Counted from the stretch's first letter, positions 7,326 through 15,385 are shown. The stretch is 18,380 nt of DNA from SG8-4 sp964562575 (GCA_964562575.1 CAZLTY010000074.1:1-18380); one strand, 5' to 3'. The notes: a model not told the origin generated them from the letters alone. Numbers and translations: made by a program.

Positions 7326-7593
7326 AAGTTCTCTTGCCGAGTTAATCCAGGCAAACACCATCCTCTGCACACAGCAACGAGGATTTCTCGAATAGATTCC
7401 GCAAAAATCGACATTAAGTCAACAAAATTCTCTTGAGACTGTAAGTCTGGTGGCGCCAGAGTTTCGACGCACGAGGTTAACTCGAGCGTGCGCTTTGCTA
7501 GTCTGCTCGCAACACAGATCATACACGCAAAGCCAGGACAGGAATCTGCTCTTGCCGGCCTTTGTGTCGGCGTCCAATGCAAACCGTTGGGTC
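7326..7593. other. Divergent intergenic region upstream of the kinase gene
   Basis: There is no convincing gene here. The region holds an imperfect hairpin (GCACG 7469-7473 with CGTGC 7487-7491) and a GGCGCC-centred near-palindrome at about 7448-7460. The kinase promoter must lie here on the minus strand, but I see no clear -10/-35 pair. An 86-codon plus-strand frame through the region looks non-coding apart from its last nine codons. Confidence 0.5.
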
Positions 7594-7643
7594 AATGATT
7601 CTGAGTCATTTTTGAGGAAAACTGCGGCTGTCCGTGGTATGAT
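7594..7643 (+). promoter_or_regulatory. Extended -10 promoter with upstream near-palindrome
   Basis: An extended -10 (TGGTATGAT, hexamer 7638-7643) lies about 37 bases before the ATG at 7681. A 17-base near-palindrome (AATGA...TCATT, 7594-7610) sits upstream of its -35 region and could be an operator. TTGAGG (7612-7617) is a -35 candidate but with an over-long 20-base spacer, so the extended -10 carries the call. Confidence 0.5.
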
Positions 7644-7680
7644 TGCCTCTCACAGTTCCAGACTGAAAGGAACAACATAC

Positions 7681-7710
7681 ATGCAGATTCTTGTTGTAGA
7701 AGATGGTTGA
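7681..7710 (+). pseudogene. Nine-codon remnant resembling the start of a response regulator
   Basis: ATG at 7681 opens a frame reading MQILVVEDG and then TGA. 'M.ILVVED' is the standard first beta-strand and acidic pocket of CheY-like receiver domains. An excellent AAAGGA (7666-7671) sits nine bases upstream. The rest of a receiver is absent, and the lyase gene starts overlapping the stop (ATG 7703) or just after it (ATG 7715). The likeliest reading is a response-regulator gene truncated by arrival of the lyase, whose expression signals now serve the lyase. A leader peptide is the alternative. Confidence 0.5.
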
Positions 7711-7714
7711 AATT

Positions 7715-9877
7715 ATGGATACACTCCTTCGAACTCTCGCGCCCATACTGATCATTGCACTGTTCAGCGTTTCAGCTCATGCAAAAAAGGACGATCTCCT
7801 GATTGTAAAAGAAAGAGTCATTGCAGAGTTGATGAAAACACCTATCGATGATGGTCAGATAGAAACCATCATGCACAAGATGAATGAAGATGGAAGTTTT
7901 GCGGATGTCAATTATGTTGATCTGAGCAGAACGGCTGGTTTTCCTCAGCGAAAACATACTTACAATCTAGTGTATCTGGCAAAAGCCTACAAGAACAGGG
8001 CGTCATCGTACTACGAGAATAAGACGCTGAAGGAGGCTATACACCGAGCATTCTGTTACTGGGTGGATCATGATTTCTTCGGTGACAACTGGCATAACAA
8101 TCAAATCACGACGCCTGCCAATTTGGCAAATCTCATGCTGATCATGGGCGACGATCTGCCGCAAGAGAAGGTCGAGCAGGCCCAGCCCATTATAGGCAGA
8201 GCGCACATGAATGCATCCGGGGCCAGGCCAAGCGGCGATAGAATTGTGATTGCAGGGATATTAGCCAAGAATCTGCTCTTCAAAGGCGACAGGCGTCAAT
8301 TTGATGAAATCATAAAGCTAATAGAAGGAGAGGTGAAATTCAGCACTGGCCGTCGCGGTATGCAGCATGATTACAGCTTTCATCACAGGAAGGATCGAGT
8401 GAACAATACGACTTCCTATGGGTATGGCAAATATGCCAACGCATTTGGAGAATGGTCCTACTATGTAGCCAACACAAAATATGCCTTCTCCGTAGAGAGA
8501 ATAAATCGCCTGGTCGATTATTACCTCGACGGTATTTACAGGCAATTGGTATATGGCGTTTACGCAGATATCAGTGTAAAGAACAGAAGCATTACACACA
8601 AAGCTACCTTCGAGCCGCGCGGAGTCACTGAAATAGAACGGCTGCTTTATAGCACTGACTATCGCAAGGAAGAATTGGAAGAGATCATTCGGCTAAGAAA
8701 GGGAGAGGCCAAGCCCTCATTGTCCTTCTGCAAATTCTTCTGGCAGACCGAGCATTTTGTCGTTCAAAGGCCCAATTACTATACCACAGTGAGAATGTTC
8801 TCGGCCAGGAATAGAAATATGGAACAACCATATAATGGACCTGGTAAGCCCACGCACCACAGAGCAGATGGAACAAATTATCTGATGCTCAAAGGGAATG
8901 AATACCATAATGTCTGGCCGGTTTACGATTGGCAGAAAATATCCGGCACCACCATACTTCAGAAACCCAGACTTTACGGTCCTGATGAAATCCAGAAGGA
9001 CGGGCTTACTGATTTTGTTGGAGCGGTTACGGATGGCAGCTATGGCGCAGTCGCATTTGACTTCAAGAGTCCACACGATATGACCGTGGCCAGAAAATCA
9101 TGGTTCTTTTTTGACGAAGAATATGTATGTCTGGGCACAGGAATAGAATCTGATCGAAACTTACCTGTAGTCACTACCGTCAATCAGGTCCTTATGAGAA
9201 GCGCTGTGACTTTGATGCAAGACCATAAGATACAAGAGCTTCCGCAGGGAAGCCGGCAACTGGATGACGTTAAATGGGTCTACCAGGATAGAATCGGATA
9301 TATTTTCCCCCAACCCGCCACCGTCAATATATCCAACCAAACTGAGCACGGGCGCTGGTCAGATATAACGGATCAAAAACATATTTCTACAAGGATGGTC
9401 AAGGAAGTGTTCATGCTATGGTTTGATCATGGACATCGCCCAAAGCACGCTTCATATCAATACATTGTCGTGCCCGATGTAAGTGTGCAGCAATTGCAGG
9501 AGACAGCCGACGATAATCGCCATATTGAAATTCTATCCAACAGCGCTGAAATTCAGGCCGCAATACACCATAGACTTGGATTGTGTCAGATTGCGTTCTA
9601 TAAGGCCGGAGAAATAGGAATCTCTGAGGGCATCAGGGTCAGATCGGACAGCCAGGGCATGGTCATGCTCAAATTGCAGGCAGAGCGGATAGACAAAATG
9701 ACCGTTTCTGATCCTTCGAGGAAACTAAGTAGAATGAGGATTACTGTTTCGAATATCTACGGTGCGAAAGGTGATGATTTTGTGACGTTTCCAGATAGCG
9801 AACAGGACGATACTTTGATTCTAGTTGACTTGCCCCAGGATGTGTATGCGGGTAAAAGTACAACAGTTGAATTGTAG
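7715..9877 (+). CDS. Secreted polysaccharide lyase, family PL8-like
   Basis: A protein of about 720 residues resembling PL8 lyases (hyaluronate, chondroitin AC, xanthan lyases), which cleave uronic-acid polymers by beta-elimination. The signal peptide follows MDTLLRTL (ATG 7715; ATG 7703 is possible) and ends near AHA. The N-terminal alpha-toroid has NWHNNQITTP with the charge-neutralising Asn. About 100 residues later, MQHDYSFHHR and TSYGYGKY supply His/Tyr catalytic candidates, and FEPRGVTEIER supplies the Arg. The beta-sandwich half includes RMFSARNRNMEQPYN, GTNYLMLKG and PVYDWQKISGTT, close to the family pattern 'DW..iPGTT'. Length suits PL8. The gene is much richer in A and T than its neighbours, which suggests acquisition by transfer. 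It follows a truncated response-regulator start that supplies promoter and ribosome site. The family is well supported; the substrate is unknown. Confidence 0.88.
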   Translation: MDTLLRTLAPILIIALFSVSAHAKKDDLLIVKERVIAELMKTPIDDGQIETIMHKMNEDGSFADVNYVDLSRTAGFPQRKHTYNLVYLAKAYKNRASSYYENKTLKEAIHRAFCYWVDHDFFGDNWHNNQITTPANLANLMLIMGDDLPQEKVEQAQPIIGRAHMNASGARPSGDRIVIAGILAKNLLFKGDRRQFDEIIKLIEGEVKFSTGRRGMQHDYSFHHRKDRVNNTTSYGYGKYANAFGEWSYYVANTKYAFSVERINRLVDYYLDGIYRQLVYGVYADISVKNRSITHKATFEPRGVTEIERLLYSTDYRKEELEEIIRLRKGEAKPSLSFCKFFWQTEHFVVQRPNYYTTVRMFSARNRNMEQPYNGPGKPTHHRADGTNYLMLKGNEYHNVWPVYDWQKISGTTILQKPRLYGPDEIQKDGLTDFVGAVTDGSYGAVAFDFKSPHDMTVARKSWFFFDEEYVCLGTGIESDRNLPVVTTVNQVLMRSAVTLMQDHKIQELPQGSRQLDDVKWVYQDRIGYIFPQPATVNISNQTEHGRWSDITDQKHISTRMVKEVFMLWFDHGHRPKHASYQYIVVPDVSVQQLQETADDNRHIEILSNSAEIQAAIHHRLGLCQIAFYKAGEIGISEGIRVRSDSQGMVMLKLQAERIDKMTVSDPSRKLSRMRITVSNIYGAKGDDFVTFPDSEQDDTLILVDLPQDVYAGKSTTVEL

Positions 9878-10018
9878 ATCTGCGCGTCGATGGTCTTGCC
9901 GTTGCTCAACCGCGGCCTGATGTCGTCGCTCTTTATGATCTTATGGGATTTGTTTTGACGACGAAAGAATGCAGGCCGTTGTTCATCTGTTAATCCGCCT
10001 TTGGACACCGGACCGCTC
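9878..10018. other. Short gap after the lyase with a possible minus-strand gene remnant
   Basis: No terminator or complete gene is seen. On the minus strand about 45 codons (10030 down to about 9885) read without a stop in a plausible composition (KGGLTDEQRPAFFRR, DDIRPRLSNGKTID). They then run into the antisense of the lyase gene. I do not recognise the segment. It may be a remnant cut off by lyase insertion or a chance frame. Confidence 0.25.
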
Positions 10019-10047
10019 TTGATGTATTGGCTCGCTATTGCTATCCT
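10019..10047 (+). promoter_or_regulatory. Sigma70-type promoter for the Nramp-like gene
   Basis: TTGATG (10019-10024), a 17-base spacer and TATCCT (10042-10047). The ATG at 10085 would leave a leader of about 30 bases. The -10 box is imperfect. Confidence 0.45.
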
Positions 10048-10084
10048 CGTGCGTCATGTATGAGCACTGGGATCGCACGAGGCT

Positions 10085-11383
10085 ATGAATACAAGGCAGC
10101 GCAAAGGGATCTTTTCTTTGTTCGGCAAGATGGGGCCGGGGCTGCTCCTGGCTGCGACTGCCATCGGCGCAAGCCATCTCGTCATGAGTCCCAAGGCAGG
10201 CTCGCTGTTCGGATTTCAACTGCTCTGGCTCGTGGCACTGACTCATCTGTTCAAGTATCACGCCTTCGAGTTCGGCCCGCGCTACGCAGCGGCGACCGGT
10301 GAGTCTCTCATCGCCGGGTACATGAGAATTCCCGGCCCCAGGGGATGGGCCCTGTGGATTCTCCTGTTCGGAACCGTAGCCCAGGGTATCGGGGTCCTGG
10401 CCGGTGTCGTCAGCATAGCTGCCGCCGTACTCTACGCATTCGTGGGCCGAATGCCTTTCGAGTTCTACAGTGCTTTGATCATTGCAACAGTACTTGCCTT
10501 CTTGATTCTCGGTGGGTACGGCTGGCTGGATTTTCTCAACAAGACCATGATGGTCGTTCTTTTTCTGGCGACGATGGCGGTGTTCATTCCGGTCGTTCCC
10601 CGCCCCGGCGTGTTCGTACATTTCGTTGTTCCGTCGATTCCGCAAGGATCCATCCCTCTCATTGCCGCGATTCTAGGCTGGATGCCTACGGGGATTGACG
10701 TCTCCATCTGGCACTCTCTCTGGACGCTGGAAAAACACCCCGAACTGGCTTCGTCCGGCAGGTCCATAGCCGGGGCTTCGGCGGGCCGGCTACGGATACT
10801 GGGCTTGGCGCTGACAGACATGAGAATAGGATACGTGTTGTCTTTCGTCGTGGCTTCGGTCTTTCTTCTATTGGGGGCGATGTTTCTTCACGGAACGAGC
10901 CGTCAAATCGACGGGGTGGAATTTGCCGAGTCCCTGGCGGCCATCTACGTCGAACAGATCGGGTCCTGGATGTATCTTGTTTTCATGATCGCGGCATTCT
11001 CGGCCATGTATTCGACGACATACACCGTGATGGACGGCTTCTCCCGGTCCTTTGCCGAGACCGTCTCGACTCTCCGGCCGGCCATGAGAGCGAAATGGTG
11101 GGCAAGGCTCTATTGGGCATTCGTTTCAGTGGCGGCGACGTTCGCCTTCGTGATGGTGGTAACAGTCAGGAACCCGGTCACCCTGGTCATGCTGGTTGCG
11201 CTGCTGAGCCTCTGCGTTGCGCCGCTCTACTACTTGCTCAACTACTACTGCGTGACACGGTTCATAAAGGAGCAGAAGTTCAGGCTCGGGACCCCGGCCC
11301 GAGTGCTCGCCATTGCGGGCATTGTTGTGATGTTCCTGGCCACATTGGTCTACGCAGGATCCAGGCTGAACGTCCTTAAATGA
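10085..11383 (+). CDS. Nramp-superfamily membrane transporter, non-canonical
   Basis: A 432-residue inner-membrane protein with about 11 predicted helices and an overall order like Nramp/MntH divalent-metal transporters. Helix 1 is GPGLLLAATAIGASHLVMSPKAG, where canonical members carry DPGN. Helix 6 is GWMPTGIDVSIWHS, where they carry the MPH metal-binding motif. Both helices are broken by Gly/Pro as expected for the LeuT fold, but the metal ligands Asp, Asn and Met-Pro-His are missing. It therefore belongs to a divergent Nramp-related branch, and manganese/iron transport cannot be assumed. The substrate may be another cation or an organic molecule. A GAGG lies only two bases before the ATG, a poor ribosome site, but a promoter is present. 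Composition is GC-rich, unlike the lyase before it. It is followed by a convergent gene. Confidence 0.85.
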   Translation: MNTRQRKGIFSLFGKMGPGLLLAATAIGASHLVMSPKAGSLFGFQLLWLVALTHLFKYHAFEFGPRYAAATGESLIAGYMRIPGPRGWALWILLFGTVAQGIGVLAGVVSIAAAVLYAFVGRMPFEFYSALIIATVLAFLILGGYGWLDFLNKTMMVVLFLATMAVFIPVVPRPGVFVHFVVPSIPQGSIPLIAAILGWMPTGIDVSIWHSLWTLEKHPELASSGRSIAGASAGRLRILGLALTDMRIGYVLSFVVASVFLLLGAMFLHGTSRQIDGVEFAESLAAIYVEQIGSWMYLVFMIAAFSAMYSTTYTVMDGFSRSFAETVSTLRPAMRAKWWARLYWAFVSVAATFAFVMVVTVRNPVTLVMLVALLSLCVAPLYYLLNYYCVTRFIKEQKFRLGTPARVLAIAGIVVMFLATLVYAGSRLNVLK

Positions 11384-11434
11384 CCGCATATTCGACGTCC
11401 AGAGCCGATAATTCACCTCCGTAACATGCACAAG

Positions 11435-11525
11435 CTGCCGCTACACAGAATTCTACCAGGCAGACTCGAGCAAATTAGGCAGCATCTTCGACCTCTTCAC
11501 GAATTGACGGTCTTGGGTGTTCTGA
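11435..11525. repeat. Dispersed intergenic repeat, copy B
   Basis: Partner of the copy at 3335-3421. The core 11486-11524 is 35/39 identical, with only transitions. Read on the minus strand, both copies give a similar short frame (HPR.SIREE(I/V)E). The frame is stopped early in copy B, so the pair may be decayed ends of related genes or a small non-coding repeat. Confidence 0.7.
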
Positions 11526-11559
11526 CCCAAGTGAGCACCTATGGGCAGGTTTCCTGCCC
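11512..11559. terminator. Tandem perfect hairpins between convergent genes
   Basis: CTTGGGT-6-ACCCAAG (11512-11531) is followed 11 bases later by GGGCAGG-TTT-CCTGCCC (11543-11559). Both have seven perfect pairs. They lie between the 3' ends of the Nramp-like (+) and FG-GAP (-) genes and may end or protect both transcripts. Neither has a T tract on either strand, so they are not classic terminators. Confidence 0.45.
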
Positions 11560-11602
11560 ACGCAGTATGGGTCACGTTACGTTGACAGCATGGGCAAACG
11601 AG

Positions 11603-13663
11603 TTACCCATCCTGCGTCCACCCTGGCACCGATACCGTTGCCTGGTAGTTTGAGTAGTTGTAGAGCCCGTTGCGCTGCGGCGCATACAGCCGGCCCTGCT
11701 TGGGGTTGTCATCCTGCGTATAGACCCACAACTCGTAGGGGTCCCACACGACCACCTCGTCGCGACAGTCGCCCGTAACGTCCAGCACGGCGTTGCACTG
11801 GTAGGGGTGACCATCAGCCGGAAATTGCACGACCCGGCGTCCGAGGCCGTCGTACATGCCGCCCTCGGTCACATCGGGCGAGAGCACGAAGAATTCCTCG
11901 CTCTTTCCGGTCCAGTTGATGACAAGACACATGCTGCCGTGCTGGACCGGTTCAAAATCGTAATACGGTTCGCCTTTCGAATCGAAATAGTTGATGATGC
12001 CCTGGTTACCCCAGAAATTGATGCTCACGATCTCAAGACCCGGTAGATCGTCCCGGAGATTGGCCACCGCCGGGTTCTGTACGTGGCCGAAAAAGTGACG
12101 CTTGAGCACGTTGCCTTTGAGGTCCGTGTAGAAGGCGCCGGCGTCGCTGGCCGCGTAGAAGATTATTGGCTCGGCGTCCTTGTTGAATCTTGCGATTGCA
12201 ACGCCGTCCGCATGGTCCTTGATCTTGCCGTCCAGTGACCACAGTTTGGTCCCGTCGTCATCGAACATCGAATAACCGACGGCGACCTCGTCTTTTCCGT
12301 CATTGTCGATGTCATACGCGAAGGGGTAGTGCCCCGTGTTGCATTTTCCGGTCCACATCACCTCGAACTTATCGTTCATCGCCCAAATGTGGCGGTAGCG
12401 ATCCTTGAAGATGATGTCGCGGTCCTGCCCGAGCCCACGCAGATCGCAGAAGAAGAGCGAGTCACCCAGGATGCGCGGGAAGATGTTGTGTGCTCCGTGA
12501 TCGCCCGGCGGCTTCAACGGCGTGGCTCGGCGGTACTTTACCTTGCCCGTTGCGCCGTCGGCCGCAATGATTTCCTGGTTCATGCAGTAGACCGCTTCGT
12601 TCCTGCCGTCGCCGTCGATGTCGTGGATCTGAAAGCCCACGTCGTTGGTCAGGTGGTTCTTCCAGCCGTCCGGTTTGCCCTTTTGCCAGAGCCGCTTGCC
12701 GTCCAGGTTGACCGCCGTCAGACAGCTCAGCTCGCTGTTACGATCCTTGGGGCCGTGATGGAGCACCTGCCCGAAGAGAACGTCGATTTCGCCGTCGGCG
12801 TCCAGATCGCCGAACCGCAGGTTGCGCCCAACGCCGTAATCGGAAATGGAGAACTTCTTGAACACGACCGGTCTTGGGTTCGCCGCCTGGAGTTTCGCTT
12901 CTTCCCTTCTCTTGGTCCTGATGCATTTTCTCACTCGTTTAACCTCTTCGTCGCCGGCCGTCACCTTCACGAAACTGTATTTGGTCGGAACGTCGGCAGT
13001 CAGGGCGACCTTGCCTTCGGCAAAGGTTAAATCCATAGCTTCCAGAACGAGTCCGCCGCCAAGTTCGGCGCGGATACGGTTGCCTTCGATGCGAATCGTT
13101 GCCATGAGGAATTCACCCGGCTTCGGCGCGAATTGCCGCTCGGCCAGAATCTTCTCGTCGGGTTTGTGAAAAGCTGTGGCATGGTTGACGACCTTCAGAA
13201 TTGCTTTGGGGCCTTTGACACCGAAGAAATAGTAACAGCGGTCGTTGCGATAGCGAAACGCTACACCGCTCTGGCCCTTGTTCGATTCGGGAGCGAAGCG
13301 TGCCGAAAGCGTGTAGTCCTTCCAGTACTCGCTGCCCTTTGTCGCTGTGCACACGAATGGGTGCGAGTGCGTGCGTCTGTAATAGATCGTCTGCGAAAGC
13401 ATCGCGTCACCGTCCTCGGCGGTTACCCACCAGGCTCGCTGCTCGGCGGTACCCGAGGTGAAGCATGAAACGACCCAGTTGCCCTGCGGCGCGGTTTCAT
13501 GCACGTAGTGGTATTCGGCGTGGGCGCCGATGACGCCCGCCGAGAACATGCCGGGTGTGAGTTGATCGAAATCATCGTCGAACAGCACGGCGGATTGGCA
13601 AAACGTTGAGCCGCAAAGAACGGCGACGATCCCCGCTGAAATGACACTTCTGATCTTATTCAT
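11603..13663 (-). CDS. Secreted FG-GAP/beta-propeller protein, possibly rhamnogalacturonan-lyase-like
   Basis: 686 residues with a Sec signal peptide (MNKIRSVISAGIVAVLCGS..., cleavage near CQSA). Residues of about 30-235 form a lectin/LamG-like jelly roll (DYTLSARFAP, GQSGVAFRYR, ILKVVNH). From about 285 onward there are propeller blades with calcium-type loops: GDLDADGEIDV, HDIDGDGRNEAV, YDIDNDGKDEVAV and LDVTGDCRDEVV. The blade pattern and DHADGVAIARF segment recall family PL11 rhamnogalacturonan lyases, in which calcium sites line the propeller. I cannot confirm the catalytic residues, so a binding-only role is equally open. It starts six bases after the stop of a sulfatase remnant, implying an ancestral sulfatase-propeller operon. 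No close Shine-Dalgarno is seen. The gene is complete and probably periplasmic or exported, acting on sulfated or uronic polysaccharide. Confidence 0.85.
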   Translation of the reverse strand: MNKIRSVISAGIVAVLCGSTFCQSAVLFDDDFDQLTPGMFSAGVIGAHAEYHYVHETAPQGNWVVSCFTSGTAEQRAWWVTAEDGDAMLSQTIYYRRTHSHPFVCTATKGSEYWKDYTLSARFAPESNKGQSGVAFRYRNDRCYYFFGVKGPKAILKVVNHATAFHKPDEKILAERQFAPKPGEFLMATIRIEGNRIRAELGGGLVLEAMDLTFAEGKVALTADVPTKYSFVKVTAGDEEVKRVRKCIRTKRREEAKLQAANPRPVVFKKFSISDYGVGRNLRFGDLDADGEIDVLFGQVLHHGPKDRNSELSCLTAVNLDGKRLWQKGKPDGWKNHLTNDVGFQIHDIDGDGRNEAVYCMNQEIIAADGATGKVKYRRATPLKPPGDHGAHNIFPRILGDSLFFCDLRGLGQDRDIIFKDRYRHIWAMNDKFEVMWTGKCNTGHYPFAYDIDNDGKDEVAVGYSMFDDDGTKLWSLDGKIKDHADGVAIARFNKDAEPIIFYAASDAGAFYTDLKGNVLKRHFFGHVQNPAVANLRDDLPGLEIVSINFWGNQGIINYFDSKGEPYYDFEPVQHGSMCLVINWTGKSEEFFVLSPDVTEGGMYDGLGRRVVQFPADGHPYQCNAVLDVTGDCRDEVVVWDPYELWVYTQDDNPKQGRLYAPQRNGLYNYSNYQATVSVPGWTQDG

Positions 13664-13669
13664 AATTCG

Positions 13670-13828
13670 TCAGATGACCTCCACTTTGTTGTTGGTTTTC
13701 TTCTGCCAGGAGCGAGTCTTCTCCGCCAACCTCGCAATCACAGCTTCGTTTTTTCCGGAATCATACAGATTCGTGGTTTCATAAGGGTCGTCGCTCAGGT
13801 TGAACAACTGGCACTTGTCCTCTTGAAT
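13670..13828 (-). pseudogene. Sulfatase C-terminal remnant
   Basis: 53 codons on the minus strand read as the typical end of a formylglycine sulfatase: CQLFNLSDDPYETTNLYD (compare 'LFDLxxDPxExxNL'), then a Lys/Glu-rich helix ending in VEVI and TGA. The catalytic N-terminal domain, including the CxPxR site, is missing. The fragment is preceded by an in-frame TGA (13831-13829), which is the stop codon of the next upstream gene. The break probably arose when that gene, or DNA carrying it, replaced the front of the sulfatase gene. It has no start codon of its own. Confidence 0.8.
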
Positions 13829-14944
13829 TCAACGCGAGAATGTTAACAATAGATCACCAGCCGGTGAGTCACACTTGAAACTCCATTTGCGAGTGTCCGT
13901 CCCCTGCGCAAACCGCAGGTTGGTCCCGTTGATCGATGCCGCGTCAATGACTTTGTATGTCCCGGCGCCAACGCGCAGGCCGTTGACGTCAAGCACCACA
14001 GCGTCAACAAAGTCGACCTTGCGGGCATGTATCGTGCTGACACCGTCGCCGGTTAGTTTCAACACGGCCAGCCCCGCTCCAACTCCGGCCTCAGCTTTCG
14101 TGTTGACCGCATCCTTGAATTTGTTACCCCAAAACTCGATGTCCCCAACGTTGATCTTGGCCTTACCTCCCTCGATTTCCCAGACGCCGCACCAGATGTC
14201 GATGCCGTACTTCGAGTCCGGTTCGCTTCTCAAAGTCGCCTTGCCTCGCAGGGCAAGCCTGCCCGGACGTTTGGCGTCGCAGGTGGACATGCGCAACCCC
14301 TGGCGGGCGATGAGTTTTCCGTCGGCCAGGATAATCTCAGAGCCTGTCGAGCGAGCCCAGAACCGCGGTCCCCATGGAGTCGACGGTGCGGACTCGGCCC
14401 TTAGATCGGTGTTGATTCCTACATGCCACGCATCCACGACCCCGGTCGGTCCGACCATGAGGTGACACCGGGCGGGCTCGTTTATGTCGGGCCGTCCCCA
14501 GGGACCGCCGACGCGAAGACTTTTGTTTTCCTTGGGGCAATGCAGCTTTCCGTCCAAGTAGAACCAGCTTTCCCGATCTTTTGACAAAACTGCCAGGTTA
14601 AGAACGGTCAAACTTGCGTTCTCGGCAAGCCGAAGCGTCGTACCCTGGGTCCGCCCGTGTTCGGCCAGTTCCAGATTCTGACAGACTGCATCATGGCCCT
14701 TGGGTATGACGCAGTGGAGTGCCTGGCCGGAATGATCGTCGCCAATCTCCACCGATAGCTCCGGGTGTGGAAGGCCCTTGGTCCAGTTTTCGCTTGCCGT
14801 CCACAGATAGCCTCCCCGGACATCCCTGTGGTTCATTTCGAACTGGGTCCATTCCTGAGCGCCGGCCATTTCAGGTGCGGCCCAGATAACGCAAGCCAAG
14901 AGCCAAGCCAGAGGTCGGACTGTACGCAACACTTTATTGATCAT
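13829..14944 (-). CDS. Secreted beta-helix/autotransporter-repeat-like protein
   Basis: A protein of about 371 residues. Its start at 14944 is fixed by AAGGAG six bases upstream and by a signal peptide (MINKVLRTVRPLAWLLACV..., cleavage near AGAQ). The frame is open to 15118, but that extension is the leader region. After a WTASENW segment the chain is a run of short beta-strands with Gly/Asp turns (LRLAENASLTVLNLAVLS, GSEIILADGKLIA, ATLRSEPDS, AVLKLTGDGVSTI). It ends in GDLLLTF, a pattern common in planctomycete secreted proteins annotated as PEP-CTERM or autotransporter-associated. No sorting motif and no catalytic site are visible. It could be a surface or carbohydrate-binding protein; pairing with the propeller gene suggests polysaccharide use. 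Its stop codon is also the left edge of the sulfatase remnant, in the same frame. Confidence 0.78.
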   Translation of the reverse strand: MINKVLRTVRPLAWLLACVIWAAPEMAGAQEWTQFEMNHRDVRGGYLWTASENWTKGLPHPELSVEIGDDHSGQALHCVIPKGHDAVCQNLELAEHGRTQGTTLRLAENASLTVLNLAVLSKDRESWFYLDGKLHCPKENKSLRVGGPWGRPDINEPARCHLMVGPTGVVDAWHVGINTDLRAESAPSTPWGPRFWARSTGSEIILADGKLIARQGLRMSTCDAKRPGRLALRGKATLRSEPDSKYGIDIWCGVWEIEGGKAKINVGDIEFWGNKFKDAVNTKAEAGVGAGLAVLKLTGDGVSTIHARKVDFVDAVVLDVNGLRVGAGTYKVIDAASINGTNLRFAQGTDTRKWSFKCDSPAGDLLLTFSR

Positions 14945-15053
14945 CCGAAACTCCTTGATCTTCTTCCTCTTCTCACATCCAGTTTTTGTTCTCGACCCAC
15001 AGCCAATGATCTTTCGAGCGGCGCTCGTCTCGGGAGCATCCTGTATCCATGGC

Positions 15054-15082
15054 ATTGTAAAGCCTTCTGGTTCTCCAATCAA
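15054..15082 (-). promoter_or_regulatory. Sigma70-type promoter for the beta-helix-like gene
   Basis: On the minus strand, TTGATT (15082-15077), a 17-base spacer and TACAAT (15059-15054). Transcription would start near 15047, giving a leader of about 100 bases before the ATG at 14944. This also argues that the open frame upstream of 14944 is not translated. Confidence 0.6.
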
Positions 15083-15142
15083 GCCACAGATTACTCTGCA
15101 ATTGTTCGGGCAACTCACGCACGGGCAAGGTCTAATATAGAG

Positions 15143-15242
15143 TGCTCACGATTGAAAATTCCCGTTTTTGCGCGGGTAGGTAGCTTTACAGTAACAGTCT
15201 ATGATCTTACTCGCGGGAATTTCAGTACCCTTCAAGGGTATA
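15143..15242 (+). repeat. ~99-bp intergenic element, copy 2
   Basis: Same order as copy 1: core TTGCGCGGGTA, GGTAGCTTT, then TCGCGGGAAT, the hairpin TACCC-TTCAA-GGGTA (15226-15240) and the TATAGT end (15239-15244). In this copy AAATTCCCG (15156-15164) can also pair perfectly with CGGGAATTT (15214-15222), closing the element as a long stem. It lies 206 bases before copy 3 and is not directly followed by a gene. Confidence 0.85.
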
Positions 15243-15385
15243 GTCTCCCCTTCTACTCGCCAGTGATCGCGAAGCCCCAATCGTCCCATAACTGCGAATC
15301 ACTGAGGACAATCTTCTTCAACGACTTCGCACACTTGTTCAGTGCCGATATTATCGTCAAAATTGCACTAACTCCGGTTCATGAT

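Noticed and set aside
12329..13030. Plus-strand frame of 233 codons within the propeller gene
   Set aside because: It is antisense to DxDxDG calcium-loop coding sequence, with no supporting start signals.
14967..15122. Minus-strand frame (RELPEQLQSN...NKNWM) that looks faintly coding
   Set aside because: It contains the TTGATT-17-TACAAT promoter of the beta-helix-like gene and has no start or homology I recognise.
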